This document shows, piece by piece, positions 1-8,845 of a stretch of 21,223 bases of DNA (position 1 is its first letter; the number at the start of each line of letters is the position of its first letter). The DNA is taken from the NCBI GenBank assembly GCA_017989575.1, contig JAGNPP010000006.1:1-21223 (forward strand), in the 5' to 3' direction. Below the pieces are notes generated by a model that worked only from the letters and a program-made list of their open reading frames with translations, did no database searches and was not told the DNA's origin. A program made the translations under genes and the position numbers. This DNA comes from Chryseobacterium sp. Its GTDB lineage: Bacteria; Bacteroidota; Bacteroidia; Flavobacteriales; Weeksellaceae.

Positions 1-46
1 GGAAATCCTTTTTTGCTTTGACTTTGGTTCTAATTAGAGGGAAATC

Positions 47-157
47 GTGAGCAAAAAAGATTGGGAACGGAAGGCGGATAAAGGCGCCCAAATTTATTTA
101 AATGAAAAAATCCCTCCGAAGTGTGAGCCATCGAAAGGATTTGAGAAAATAATATAA
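47..157 (+). CDS. Small hypothetical protein, GTG start, end of a leftward-truncated operon
   Basis: This is a 36-codon frame starting at GTG, with AGAGGG about five bases upstream, and ending in TAA. The predicted peptide is basic and hydrophilic (begins VSKKDWERK, contains NEKIPPKCEPSKG). The reading frame entering from the left edge (positions 3-50, ending IRGKS) stops at TGA 48-50, so the GTG would overlap it by four bases (GTGA), a usual sign of translational coupling. The other two forward frames close at 19-21 and 35-37, so which of them is the true tail of the upstream gene cannot be told. I do not recognise the family. It converges on the TolC-like gene with only 18 bases between them. 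Short length makes chance occurrence possible. Confidence 0.3.
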   Translation: MSKKDWERKADKGAQIYLNEKIPPKCEPSKGFEKII

Positions 158-175
158 AATTAAAATGTATTTTTT

Positions 176-1462
176 TTAAAATCCAGCTTCGAAAACTTTA
201 AGCAATTCTGTTTGTTGGATGACATCATTTTTGCTGTTGATGAGATTGTAATTTGCTTGTAACCAACCATTTCTGACAACGAAAAATGTGTATGCGTCCA
301 TTAAGCCTTCTTTGTATTTTTCTTCGGATTTTTGGAAAGAGAGTTTTTGATTTTCGAAGTTGGCTTCCAAGAGATTGTACTTTTCCTGCGCATTCAAGAA
401 TTGGGTTTTGATGGAATTGATACTTTGAGTGAGATTGTTAATCACAATATCTTTGTCGTAATTGGAATTGATGACGTTCAGCTTCGCAATCTCGACATTA
501 TTTTTCACTTGTAATTTGTTGAAAATCGGAATATTGAGCCCAAAACCTAACTGTTGATTTTTGTTCATTTTGATTTGTTCGGAAAAATTAATTACTGGTT
601 CTCCCAAAATCTTGTTGTAAAAACTGGACCAAGTGTAAGAACCGTTCAACGTTGGTAAATAGGCAGATTTTGCAACATCCACACTTTTTTGTTGCGCTTT
701 GATTTCCGCCAAAGTCGTTTGATAAGCGGGATTTTTCTCGAGAAGATTTTGGATGAAATTGGCATCGTTAAAATTTGAAACGGCAAGGTTTTCTTCGGTC
801 ATCGAAAAATCCAAAGTGTCTTTTGTAATCGCTAAAGCATTAAGCAAATTGATTTTCGAAAGATCTCTTTGATTCTTCGCAGAAACCCATTGTTCTTGCA
901 TTGTTCCGAGGTTGGCTTTGATGTCATAAATATCGCTTTTCGGCCGATTCCCAATTTCAACTTCTTTTTCTGTGCGTTTGATTTGGTCTTCGATTCCGGC
1001 TAATTGCGTTTGCAAAACCTCGAGCCAACTTTTGCTGTTTTGGTAAGTGAAAAACATCTGAATGACATTCAGTTTAATCTCATTTTGCGTTTGCTTCATT
1101 CGGAACGTAGAAGTTTCTTTGTTGATTTTGGACAGAGAAATATTGAGATAATTTCGCCAGTTCAAAAGTTCCCAATTCGCTTGAGCATAGAGATTGTCGG
1201 TTTGCGTGTTGATGGCCTCGCGCTGGTTATTCTGCGGATTGATTCCGTTTCCAAAATTGTAATTGTGATTAACTCCAGCATCTACAGATGGTAACAACAT
1301 TCCTTTGGAAGCAGAAATCTGTCTCTCATTTTTTTGAATATTGATGGCAGATTGCTTCACCAAAGGATGATTGGCAGACGCGTAATCCAGACATTGTTTC
1401 AGCGTCCAACTTTCCTGTGCGGGGAAAAGATTGATGATGAATATGAAGAATAGTTTTTTCAT
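176..1462 (-). CDS. TolC-like outer-membrane efflux protein
   Basis: A 428-residue protein with a signal peptide (MKKLFFIFIINLFPAQ) followed by the typical TolC family opening (WTLKQCLDYASANHPLV). The body is rich in long amphipathic helices with Asn, Gln and Lys, as in the two OEP repeats, with a Gly-rich strand region (GFGLNIPIFNKLQVKNNV) in the second half. The length fits the family (about 420-480). It would form the trimeric outer-membrane channel of a tripartite exporter. The start was set at the ATG encoding MKKLFF; the frame stays open to 1546, but that extra part is translated from an intergenic repeat and carries no signal peptide. It is the last gene of the exporter operon, 94 bases after the permease, with an inverted repeat in the gap. 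The exported substrate cannot be told. Confidence 0.92.
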   Translation of the reverse strand: MKKLFFIFIINLFPAQESWTLKQCLDYASANHPLVKQSAINIQKNERQISASKGMLLPSVDAGVNHNYNFGNGINPQNNQREAINTQTDNLYAQANWELLNWRNYLNISLSKINKETSTFRMKQTQNEIKLNVIQMFFTYQNSKSWLEVLQTQLAGIEDQIKRTEKEVEIGNRPKSDIYDIKANLGTMQEQWVSAKNQRDLSKINLLNALAITKDTLDFSMTEENLAVSNFNDANFIQNLLEKNPAYQTTLAEIKAQQKSVDVAKSAYLPTLNGSYTWSSFYNKILGEPVINFSEQIKMNKNQQLGFGLNIPIFNKLQVKNNVEIAKLNVINSNYDKDIVINNLTQSINSIKTQFLNAQEKYNLLEANFENQKLSFQKSEEKYKEGLMDAYTFFVVRNGWLQANYNLINSKNDVIQQTELLKVFEAGF

Positions 1463-1486
1463 TGTGGAAATTTTGGTTGGAAGATG

Positions 1487-1544
1487 GATGATGGAAGCTG
1501 GATGTTTTAAATATGATATAAAAAAACCTCCAGCTTCCATCATC
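1487..1544. repeat. Intergenic inverted repeat between permease and TolC genes
   Basis: The left arm 1487-1508 and right arm 1523-1544 are 22 bases each and pair at 21 of 22 positions around a 14-base spacer (arm core GATGATGGAAGCTGGA). The right arm carries the sequence CTTCCATCATCAAACCTCC, closely echoed at 6581-6597. It could form a strong RNA hairpin in the operon transcript and so affect mRNA stability or the relative expression of the last gene. It lacks the GC-rich stem plus T-run of a classical terminator, and it looks like a member of a dispersed family. Confidence 0.75.
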
Positions 1545-1556
1545 AAACCTCCTGCT

Positions 1557-3995
1557 TTACTCGTATTTCAGATATTTGACAAGATTGATTTTGGTCGCGC
1601 GATACGCTTTGAAACTCACTACTATGAAAGTTAAAATCAGTAATAAAATCATACTCAGAACGTAAGGCCAAACGGGCATATCAATCCTATAAGCGAAATC
1701 TTTCAGCCATTCGTTCATTGCGTAATATCCGAAAGGCATACTTATTAAAACCGCAATGATACAAATCAGTAAAAATCTTTTCGTTAAATCCCAGACAATC
1801 GTTTTTTCGTCCGCTCCCAAGGTTTTTTTGATGGCAACGTCTTTTAGCTTTTGTTCTATTAATAATGATGACAAGGCGAATAATCCTAATAATGCAATCA
1901 CCAAAACCACGATATTTAAAATGGTGAAAAGCGTCTGTTGTTTTTTAAATTTATCGAATGTTTTCGCGAATTGCTTATCAATAAATTCAAATTCATACGG
2001 ATAGCCAGGTTCTGCTTTGGTGATCCAAAATTCTTTGATTCGTTCCAAAGTTCCATTGATGTCGTTTTTGGAAATTTTAATCTGAAGATTTCCCATATTA
2101 TTTTTTGCCCAGTTTCTGTCGTAATTGAAAAACAGCATTGGTTCCACAGGTTTATCGACGCCGTTGAGGTAAAAATCCTGGACAACACCGATGATTTTAT
2201 ACTTCTTTTTCTCTTCCCAACCTGGGAAAACTTCTTTTCCGATTGCCTGATCTTTGTTCCAACCCATTTTTTTGATGAATGATTCATTGGCAACAGTTCC
2301 GGAAATTGTGTCTGACGCCAAGCGCAAATCGATATCACGACCGGAAGCGAATTTCATCTTGTAAAATTTGAAATAATTGTAATCGATTCCGCCAACCAAA
2401 ACATTTGGGACTGACTTTGTGGTGTCCAACGCATTTTTCACATTAGACGCATTTGAAATTCCCCATCCTATGGTGTTTACAGAGCCCGTAATATCTTCTA
2501 CGCCTGCGATTTTCGAAACTTCATTTTTCAGTCTGATGTATTTTTTTGAATTAAAATCATTCTGCCAATCGGTTTTTTTGAATTGGATGTGAATCACCTG
2601 ATCGCCTTTGAATCCCAAATCCTTATTGGTCATATAACTCACCTGCGTATGGATTATCAATGAACAAATGATGAAAAAAGATGAGATGATGAGTTGCAAA
2701 GTCAGAATGAAATTCCTTAACCAAACTCCGCTTCTGCTTCTTGCAAAATTACCTTTCAAAGTATTAATTGGCTTGAAATTAGAAAGATAAAGTGCCGGAA
2801 TCAATCCTGAAATCAATGAAAAAACAATCAGTAACAATCCGGTGTAAACAAAGAGATTTGGATCATTGAGTTTGATTTCTTTGTTGAGGAATTTGTTGTA
2901 ACTCGGAAGCAGAAATTCTACCATCGCAAAAGCCACAATGTAAGCTACAAAGCAAATCATAAAAGTTTCCATCAAAAACTGCCAAACCAATTTTGATTTT
3001 GTGCTTCCAATTACTTTTCGCACGCCAACTTCCTTCGCTCGCTGGGAAGCCTGCGCCGTTTTTAGATTGATTAAATTAATTCCTGAAAGCAACAAAATCA
3101 AAGCAGATAAACTCAGCAAAATCATTATCGATTTTTTGTCGCCTTTGCTCACGCCTTCGCTTTTGGCGTCCAGTTTCATCTTGCTGATAGGCGTTAGGAA
3201 AACTTCGGCTTTCTTTGTCGGATCGTAAACTTCGCCCCAACTTTCCGTTGCAATTTTTTCTTGCTCTTCCATTTGGGTAGACAATTTCTTTTCCAGATTT
3301 TTGACATCTGTCCCAGGTTTCAGCTTGAAATATCCGACATAACTGTAGTTCGTCCACTGTGTATTGGCATTGCCATTTCCCTCCAAACCTTGATTTCTCA
3401 TAATGAATCCCGCTTTGAAAACACTGTTGGCTTCTGGGTTTTTGAACACTGCTGTCACCACGAGAGGCTTTGCATTCGGGTCATCCAACATCACTGTTTT
3501 CCCAACGCAATTTTTATATTCATCCCCGAAAAGTAATTTCGCGGTCTCTTCCGAAATTGCAATTTTTGACTTGTCGTTGATGGTATTTTTAAAACTTCCC
3601 GCTACTTTCTGAAAAGGAAAAAAATCAAAAACAGAATCTGAAGCCCGGCAAGGGGTCACAAAAGTTGATTTGTCGCCCGCCATCAATCGCACTTTGTAAC
3701 CACCCCAAATATTGGCAATCGTGTAATCTTCTATCTCAGAGAATTTTTCTTTTGAGACCGACAGTTCCGGAAAACTGGAAACGACCATTGTTCCAAAATC
3801 TCCATTTTTGTTTTCTACGAGATAGATATTGTCTTTATTCGGATTGTGCTGTTCGTAAGACTTTTCATCTTGCCAATGGATGAAAATCAACAAGAAAACA
3901 CACAGACCAACACTCAGTCCCAAGATATTGATAATGGTGGAAAGCCAGTTTTTTCTGTAGTTGATGAATGCTATTTTGAGCCAGTTTTTAATCAT
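1557..3995 (-). CDS. ABC transporter permease, MacB/FtsX type (first of tandem pair by position, second in transcription)
   Basis: An 812-residue inner-membrane permease. It starts MIKNWLKIAFINYRKNW, then a first membrane helix (about 19-42), a MacB_PCD periplasmic domain (to about 285), and an FtsX domain of three helices (about 290-420; contains the KTAQASQRAKEVGVRKVIGS coupling region). A second helix and periplasmic domain follow (about 430-685), then a second FtsX domain (about 690-812; EQKLKDVAIKKTLGA, ending KAYRATKINLVKYLKYE). This eight-helix layout without a fused ATPase is common in Bacteroidota. The ATPase is supplied by the gene at 6610-7332. It lies 114 bases downstream of its close paralogue, so the two may work as a heterodimer. 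Such systems couple ATP hydrolysis to mechanical force across the periplasm; the substrate is unknown. Confidence 0.92.
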   Translation of the reverse strand: MIKNWLKIAFINYRKNWLSTIINILGLSVGLCVFLLIFIHWQDEKSYEQHNPNKDNIYLVENKNGDFGTMVVSSFPELSVSKEKFSEIEDYTIANIWGGYKVRLMAGDKSTFVTPCRASDSVFDFFPFQKVAGSFKNTINDKSKIAISEETAKLLFGDEYKNCVGKTVMLDDPNAKPLVVTAVFKNPEANSVFKAGFIMRNQGLEGNGNANTQWTNYSYVGYFKLKPGTDVKNLEKKLSTQMEEQEKIATESWGEVYDPTKKAEVFLTPISKMKLDAKSEGVSKGDKKSIMILLSLSALILLLSGINLINLKTAQASQRAKEVGVRKVIGSTKSKLVWQFLMETFMICFVAYIVAFAMVEFLLPSYNKFLNKEIKLNDPNLFVYTGLLLIVFSLISGLIPALYLSNFKPINTLKGNFARSRSGVWLRNFILTLQLIISSFFIICSLIIHTQVSYMTNKDLGFKGDQVIHIQFKKTDWQNDFNSKKYIRLKNEVSKIAGVEDITGSVNTIGWGISNASNVKNALDTTKSVPNVLVGGIDYNYFKFYKMKFASGRDIDLRLASDTISGTVANESFIKKMGWNKDQAIGKEVFPGWEEKKKYKIIGVVQDFYLNGVDKPVEPMLFFNYDRNWAKNNMGNLQIKISKNDINGTLERIKEFWITKAEPGYPYEFEFIDKQFAKTFDKFKKQQTLFTILNIVVLVIALLGLFALSSLLIEQKLKDVAIKKTLGADEKTIVWDLTKRFLLICIIAVLISMPFGYYAMNEWLKDFAYRIDMPVWPYVLSMILLLILTFIVVSFKAYRATKINLVKYLKYE

Positions 3996-3998
3996 AAT

Positions 3999-4105
3999 TG
4001 ATGAATGATAGTTGATAAATGATTTTGGGTGGGAAGTTGGGTGAGGGAAGATGGAAGTTTAATTTCTGAGTAAAAAAACATCCAGCACCCTTCTTCAAAC
4101 CTCCC
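3999..4105. repeat. Composite dispersed repeat between the two permease genes
   Basis: Two elements fill the gap. Positions 3999-4023 read like TGATGAATGATAG..GATAAATGAT and recur at 11017-11040 with 3 differences in 24 bases. Positions 4031-4060 (starting GGGAAGTTGGG) and 4076-4105 form an imperfect inverted repeat, 21 of 30 positions pairing. The left arm is nearly identical (27 of 29) to 13752-13780 in the regulator-kinase gap. This points to a family of short non-coding repeats spread among intergenic regions of this genome. Confidence 0.7.
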
Positions 4106-4109
4106 CGTT

Positions 4110-6524
4110 TTACTCGTATTTTAGATATTTCACAAGATTCACTTTTGTGGCTTGGTAGGCTTTGATGCTCACCACTGCGAATGTCAGAATCAATAATGAA
4201 ATCAAACTCAGAATGAATGGAAAAACCGGCATCTCAATTCGGTAAGCGAAATCTTTCAGCCATTCATTCATCAGATAATAACTGATTGGAATGCTGATTA
4301 AAACTGCTATCAAGGTAATCCAAAGGAATTGTTTCGTTAATCCGATAATCAAAGTTTTGTCTGATGCACCCAAGGTTTTTCTAATGGCAACATCTTTCAG
4401 TTTTTGTTCTATCATTAATGATGACAATGCGAATAATCCGAGTAATGCGACCATCAGAACCATTGCATTAAGAATGGTAAAAAGCGTTTGTTGTTTTTGA
4501 TATTTCTCAAAGGTTTTTGCAAATTGTTTATCAATAAAATAAGCCTCAAACGGATAACCAGTTTCGACGTTAGTCTGCCAATATTTTTTGATTCTTTTCA
4601 CCGTTCCATCGATATCTTCTGGTTTTATTTTCAGCTGAATGTTATAGACATTATACCGTTTCCAAGAAGTGGCGCGGTAGTGGAAAAAGATCATTGGCTC
4701 TACTGCCGTTTTCAAACTTTGGATATTAAAATCCTTCACAATTCCCACAATTTTATAAGGTTTCTCGTCAAAACCTGGACGAAATTCATTTTTAAAGGCT
4801 TGATTGTCATTCCATCCGAATTGCTTCACAAATGTTTCATTAACCAAAACATTATTGATTGTGTCGGATGCCAATTTTGAATCAAGCCAACGACCGCTTT
4901 TCAATTTGACTCCCATAAATTTGAGATAATCATAATCCATTGAGCCGTGCTGTGCATAGATGGTTTTGTCCATATAATCCATATTGGAATTGCTGTAACG
5001 GTAACTTCCTGCAACCGCTTCACCATAAGAAACATCGGCAACGCCTTCTATTTTTCGCATTTCATTTTTAATACGCTCATATTTTAGCCAAGGCTGAGGA
5101 ACATTTTCACTGAAAGTCACTAAATAAACCTGCTTTCCATTGAAGCCGAGGTCTTTATCCATCATATGCTTCACTTGCGAACTCACAATTAAACTTGCAA
5201 TAATGAAGAAGGACGAAATAATTAATTGTAAAGTCAGAATTCCATTTCTCAACCAAACGCCGTGTTTGCTTCGTGCGAAGTTTCCTTTCAAAGTTTCAAT
5301 CGCTTTGAAATTTGAGAGATAAGTTGCTGGAATCAATCCTGAAATCAATGTCACCGCCAAAACCATCACGAATGAATAGAAGTAAATGTGCCAATCATTC
5401 ATAACAATTTCTTTGGCAAAAAACTTATTGAAACTCGGCAACATAAGTTCCGTCAAAGCCAAAGCCAGTAAATAGGAAGTGAAACAAATGAGGAATGTTT
5501 CCAAAAGAAACTGTAAAACCAAACTCGATTTTGTGCTTCCAATTGCTTTTCTAACCCCAATTTCTTTGGCACGTTGAGAAGCCTGAGCAGTTTTCAGATT
5601 GATAAAATTAATGGCGGACAAAACAACAATCAAAACCGAAAGTGTGAACAAAATGATCATTGTTTTAAGATCACCTGTCCCAAACCAATAGGCTTTCCCG
5701 TGAAGTTTCATTTGGTCTATCGGCGTCAACAAACTTCCTCGCGGACCGTAAAGTTCCAAGTATTTTTCAGGTGTAATTCCGGCTCCTTTTGCGTTTATTT
5801 TTGCTCTGTACAAAAACACTTCATCATAGAGTTTTTTCTGAACTGTTTCTGTATTCGCATTTTTATCCAGTAGAAAAAAGCATCCGTAATTAAAATTACC
5901 CCAAGATTCTTTATCATTTTTAATTTGCTCGTATGCTAAAATCACAAATTCTGGCTTTATGACACTATTTTCTTTAGGTAACTCATAAACAGCGGTAACT
6001 ACAAAATTGTCCCCATCAAATTTTACGCTTTCTCCCGCCACATCTGTTTTTCCAAATAGATTCTTTGCCGCTTTTGTAGAAAGTGCAAGAGAATTTTCAT
6101 TTTTCAAAGCATCTTTATAACTCCCAGAAATCAACTTAAAAGGAAAAAAATTGAAAAAATTTTCGGAAACTGTCATTCCCTCCTTCTGATACATGGTTTT
6201 GTTTTTGGTTGCCATTTTGAATCCCATCCCTGAGCCACTGAACAATACAAAATCTTTAATTTCAGGAATCATTTTCACAGCACGGTCGGCAAGCGGATAA
6301 GAAATACTTGGGCTGTAGGTGTTTTCCTTTTTATTATATTGCTGAAATGCATAGATATTATCTTTCTTCGGATTCCATTTTTCGTAGGATTCTTCGTCAT
6401 TCCAATGCATTAAGATGAGCATAAAACCGGTCAGACCAATCGTCAATCCAAACAGATTGATGATGGTGGAAAGCCAATTCTTTTTATAATTGATGAAGGC
6501 GATTTTGAGCCAGTTGTTTAGCAT
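4110..6524 (-). CDS. ABC transporter permease, MacB/FtsX type (paralogue of the neighbouring permease)
   Basis: An 804-residue permease with the same layout as its downstream neighbour: N-terminal helix (about 18-42, NLFGLTIGLTGFMLILMHW), MacB_PCD domain, FtsX domain (KTAQASQRAKEIGVRKAIGS about 310-330), second helix and periplasmic domain (from about 425), and a terminal FtsX domain ending KAYQATKVNLVKYLKYE. The membrane and coupling segments are nearly the same in both proteins, while the periplasmic domains differ much more. That is what is expected if one duplicated copy changed its substrate or adaptor contacts. It follows the ATPase gene by 85 bases. I infer that the two permeases share the single ATPase, either as alternative homodimers or as a heterodimer. 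Confidence 0.92.
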   Translation of the reverse strand: MLNNWLKIAFINYKKNWLSTIINLFGLTIGLTGFMLILMHWNDEESYEKWNPKKDNIYAFQQYNKKENTYSPSISYPLADRAVKMIPEIKDFVLFSGSGMGFKMATKNKTMYQKEGMTVSENFFNFFPFKLISGSYKDALKNENSLALSTKAAKNLFGKTDVAGESVKFDGDNFVVTAVYELPKENSVIKPEFVILAYEQIKNDKESWGNFNYGCFFLLDKNANTETVQKKLYDEVFLYRAKINAKGAGITPEKYLELYGPRGSLLTPIDQMKLHGKAYWFGTGDLKTMIILFTLSVLIVVLSAINFINLKTAQASQRAKEIGVRKAIGSTKSSLVLQFLLETFLICFTSYLLALALTELMLPSFNKFFAKEIVMNDWHIYFYSFVMVLAVTLISGLIPATYLSNFKAIETLKGNFARSKHGVWLRNGILTLQLIISSFFIIASLIVSSQVKHMMDKDLGFNGKQVYLVTFSENVPQPWLKYERIKNEMRKIEGVADVSYGEAVAGSYRYSNSNMDYMDKTIYAQHGSMDYDYLKFMGVKLKSGRWLDSKLASDTINNVLVNETFVKQFGWNDNQAFKNEFRPGFDEKPYKIVGIVKDFNIQSLKTAVEPMIFFHYRATSWKRYNVYNIQLKIKPEDIDGTVKRIKKYWQTNVETGYPFEAYFIDKQFAKTFEKYQKQQTLFTILNAMVLMVALLGLFALSSLMIEQKLKDVAIRKTLGASDKTLIIGLTKQFLWITLIAVLISIPISYYLMNEWLKDFAYRIEMPVFPFILSLISLLILTFAVVSIKAYQATKVNLVKYLKYE

Positions 6525-6547
6525 AATTTATTTTTTTGTTGCAGGAA

Positions 6548-6583
6548 GGATGCTGGATGTCGGAAATTTTTCATCCAGCATTC
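6548..6583. repeat. Intergenic inverted repeat between ATPase and permease genes
   Basis: The arms 6548-6559 (GGATGCTGGATG) and 6572-6583 pair at 11 of 12 positions around a 12-base spacer. The sequence just right of it (TTCATCATCAGACATCC) matches the tail of the repeat at 1523-1550. A third member of the same intergenic family, again placed inside the exporter operon. Confidence 0.65.
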
Positions 6584-6609
6584 ATCATCAGACATCCTTT
6601 ATTTAACAG

Positions 6610-7332
6610 TTATTCGAAGTTTTTTGCGTCTGCTTTTTCGAAAACATCTTTTCTTTGGGAAGAATGTTCTTCTGAAAAAATCTCGCCGTCTTTCATATTC
6701 ACAATTCTGGAAGCGTAACCTGCATCGTAAGAAGAGTGCGTCACCATCGCGATTGTAGAACCTTCTCTGTGAAGTTCTGCAAGAAGATTCATTACTTCAT
6801 TTCCATTAGAGCTGTCAAGATTTCCTGTTGGCTCATCGGCTAGGATTAATTTTGGTCTGGTTACCAAAGCTCTTGCAACCGCCGCTCTTTGTTGTTGACC
6901 TCCGGAAAGTTGCTGTGGATAATGTTTTGCTCTGTGAGCGATGTTGATTTTCTCCATAATTTCTTCTACTCGTTTTTTTCTTTCTGATGAAGAAACGCCG
7001 TTGTAGATTAATGGAAGTTCGATATTTTCGTAAACTGTCAGTTCATCAATCAAATTAAAATTCTGAAAAATGAAACCGATATTTTTCTTTCTGATGTCCG
7101 ATTTTTTCTTTTCAGAAGTTCCGATAGTTTCTACCGATTCGAATTGGTAAGAACCCGAGGAAGCGCTGTCCAAAAGTCCTAGAATATTAAGAAAAGTAGA
7201 TTTTCCACAACCGGAAGGTCCCATTATCGCTACAAATTCGCCTTCTTTTATGCTAAGGCTTACATTGTTTAATGCGTTGGTTTGAACATCTTCGGTTTTA
7301 TAGACTTTTGAAAGGTTTTGAATGTTTATCAT
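6610..7332 (-). CDS. ABC transporter ATP-binding protein, MacB/LolD type
   Basis: A 240-residue nucleotide-binding subunit with all standard motifs in order: Walker A GPSGCGKST (about 39-47), Q-loop FIFQNFNLIDELTV (about 88-101), ABC signature LSGGQQQRAAVARAL (about 141-155), Walker B LILADEPTGNLD (about 161-172), and H-loop MVTHSSYDA. The sequence fits the MacB/LolD/FtsE branch that drives FtsX-fold permeases. It lies 26 bases downstream of the DUF4932 gene and is followed by two permeases; no other ATPase of this class is present, so it probably energises both. The start MINIQNLSKVYKT is the usual family start. The function call is firm at family level; the substrate is not known. Confidence 0.95.
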   Translation of the reverse strand: MINIQNLSKVYKTEDVQTNALNNVSLSIKEGEFVAIMGPSGCGKSTFLNILGLLDSASSGSYQFESVETIGTSEKKKSDIRKKNIGFIFQNFNLIDELTVYENIELPLIYNGVSSSERKKRVEEIMEKINIAHRAKHYPQQLSGGQQQRAAVARALVTRPKLILADEPTGNLDSSNGNEVMNLLAELHREGSTIAMVTHSSYDAGYASRIVNMKDGEIFSEEHSSQRKDVFEKADAKNFE

Positions 7333-7358
7333 TTTAGTATATTTTTTAGATTTGTTAA

Positions 7359-8816
7359 TTATTGTTTCCAGTTTTTGATAGTGTAATTCAGGTTTGTATT
7401 TTTATCAATTGGCAAGTGCACGTCTTTACTTTCTTCGACTCCATCAATTACTCCTTCCGTCTGCCAACTTCCTTTGGTAAATTTAAATCTCAAATCCGGA
7501 TAAGTTGTAAAAGTAATTTGTCGCGTTGTTTCGCTGATTTTATCAAGTTTAATTTTCTGAGGATTCCAAGAACCGATTGCCGATTGATTTCCTGTGATGT
7601 AAACATCTCCGCTATTTTCAAGAACGGTGAGAGTCAAAGTAATCTGATATTTTTCATTAGGCAAACCCAGTTTTTCTCTTACTTTTTCTACACTTGTTTT
7701 GTCTAAAACAGTCAGCAACTCAGGAACAAATTCTTTAAATTTTTTATACTTTTCCCGGTTGTTTTCATACTCTTCCATTTTCTTTTCGAAGTCTGGAATG
7801 AGGACAAAAAAGTTTTCTTTGATATGTTGTTGTCTTAGCTTCTTAGCCAATTCGGGATTTCCGTTAGCCAAAGCAATTCTGATTTCTCCACTTCTTACGA
7901 TATGCTCGCCCACACAAGAAGGCCAATAAGAGTAACCTTGTCCGTCCATTTTATCAATAAAAGCTTCAGACATCAGGTTATTACTTTGATTGATTTTTGC
8001 TTCGTATTGACCTAAATATTGATTGACGAATGAATGCCCGAACTCGTGTGTAACTAAAAAGTTGGTCGTTTCCGGATGATTGAATCCAAATTCTGTGTAG
8101 TCTTTAATATTATTTCTCTTTTTCAACGGAACATAAGCACTGCTAATCATATTTGCGATTTGTCCTTTGTCCGACTTGAACATCGGTCCGTTGCCGTGCC
8201 AGAAAACCTCGCCGTAAGGCAAAACATCAAACGGATTAACGTAAAATCTGTAAGCCAGAAATTTTCGTCCATAATATTTTTCCATTTTAGACATATAAGA
8301 AGCAGGAATATTTTTTCTCACCTCGTTCTTTGCGCCTTCTATAAAATTACTTTGGTCTTTGAAGAATTTCCCCAAATTTCTTTCGATGTAAAATTCCATC
8401 AACTGTTCTGCAAATTTCTCCACAGCTTCTTTTTTTGCGATATCATTTTCCTCAATTGGGAAAGCGTATCCTTTTGCGGGAAAAACATTATGTTTCAATA
8501 AAGCCTGATAAGACAAATCCTGTTGCTGGCCAGCGATTTTCAGATAATCCTGCATCGCTTTTATGATTTTAGAATTATCATATTTTTCCATTTCCCGATT
8601 GGCCAAATCTGCTAACGGAAGATAACTAATGTCTGTTTTTCCATCAATATAGAAAAGTCTTCCCTGCTCTTTTGCAACCAAATATTCAACAATCGAATAG
8701 GTCGAAATATTAGGACTGAATTCCATATCAACTTTTGATTGAGATTTCAGATTCACAGCAAATAAAAGCATCAACAGTATCAATATACTTTTATAAATCA
8801 TCTTCAAGGTCATCAT
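7359..8816 (-). CDS. Secreted DUF4932-type putative zinc metalloprotease with C-terminal carbohydrate-binding-like domain
   Basis: A 485-residue protein with an N-terminal signal sequence (hydrophobic ILILLMLLFAV at 11-21, then NLKSQ). The central part carries the zinc-protease motif HEFGH (257-261), followed by SEAFIDKM (283-290) and CVGEHIVR (301-308), whose Glu304 could be the third metal ligand. I recognise this as the DUF4932 family. The last 95 residues (about 389-485) resemble a CBM20/starch-binding-like beta-sandwich: VYITGNQSAIGSWNP, then FKFTKGSWQTEGV. It is predicted to act in the periplasm or outside the cell. It lies between the GIN-domain gene (29 bases) and the ABC ATPase (26 bases), so it is co-transcribed with the exporter. 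Starts at 8816, 8813 or 8801 (MIYKS) are all possible. Protease activity and sugar binding are inferred from motifs only. Confidence 0.85.
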   Translation of the reverse strand: MMTLKMIYKSILILLMLLFAVNLKSQSKVDMEFSPNISTYSIVEYLVAKEQGRLFYIDGKTDISYLPLADLANREMEKYDNSKIIKAMQDYLKIAGQQQDLSYQALLKHNVFPAKGYAFPIEENDIAKKEAVEKFAEQLMEFYIERNLGKFFKDQSNFIEGAKNEVRKNIPASYMSKMEKYYGRKFLAYRFYVNPFDVLPYGEVFWHGNGPMFKSDKGQIANMISSAYVPLKKRNNIKDYTEFGFNHPETTNFLVTHEFGHSFVNQYLGQYEAKINQSNNLMSEAFIDKMDGQGYSYWPSCVGEHIVRSGEIRIALANGNPELAKKLRQQHIKENFFVLIPDFEKKMEEYENNREKYKKFKEFVPELLTVLDKTSVEKVREKLGLPNEKYQITLTLTVLENSGDVYITGNQSAIGSWNPQKIKLDKISETTRQITFTTYPDLRFKFTKGSWQTEGVIDGVEESKDVHLPIDKNTNLNYTIKNWKQ

Positions 8817-8845
8817 TTAAAATCTGAGTTTTTTGAAATTATAGT

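Noticed and set aside
1463..1546. Longer start for the TolC-like protein (28 extra residues)
   Set aside because: The extension is translated from the inverted repeat and puts residues before a normal signal peptide.
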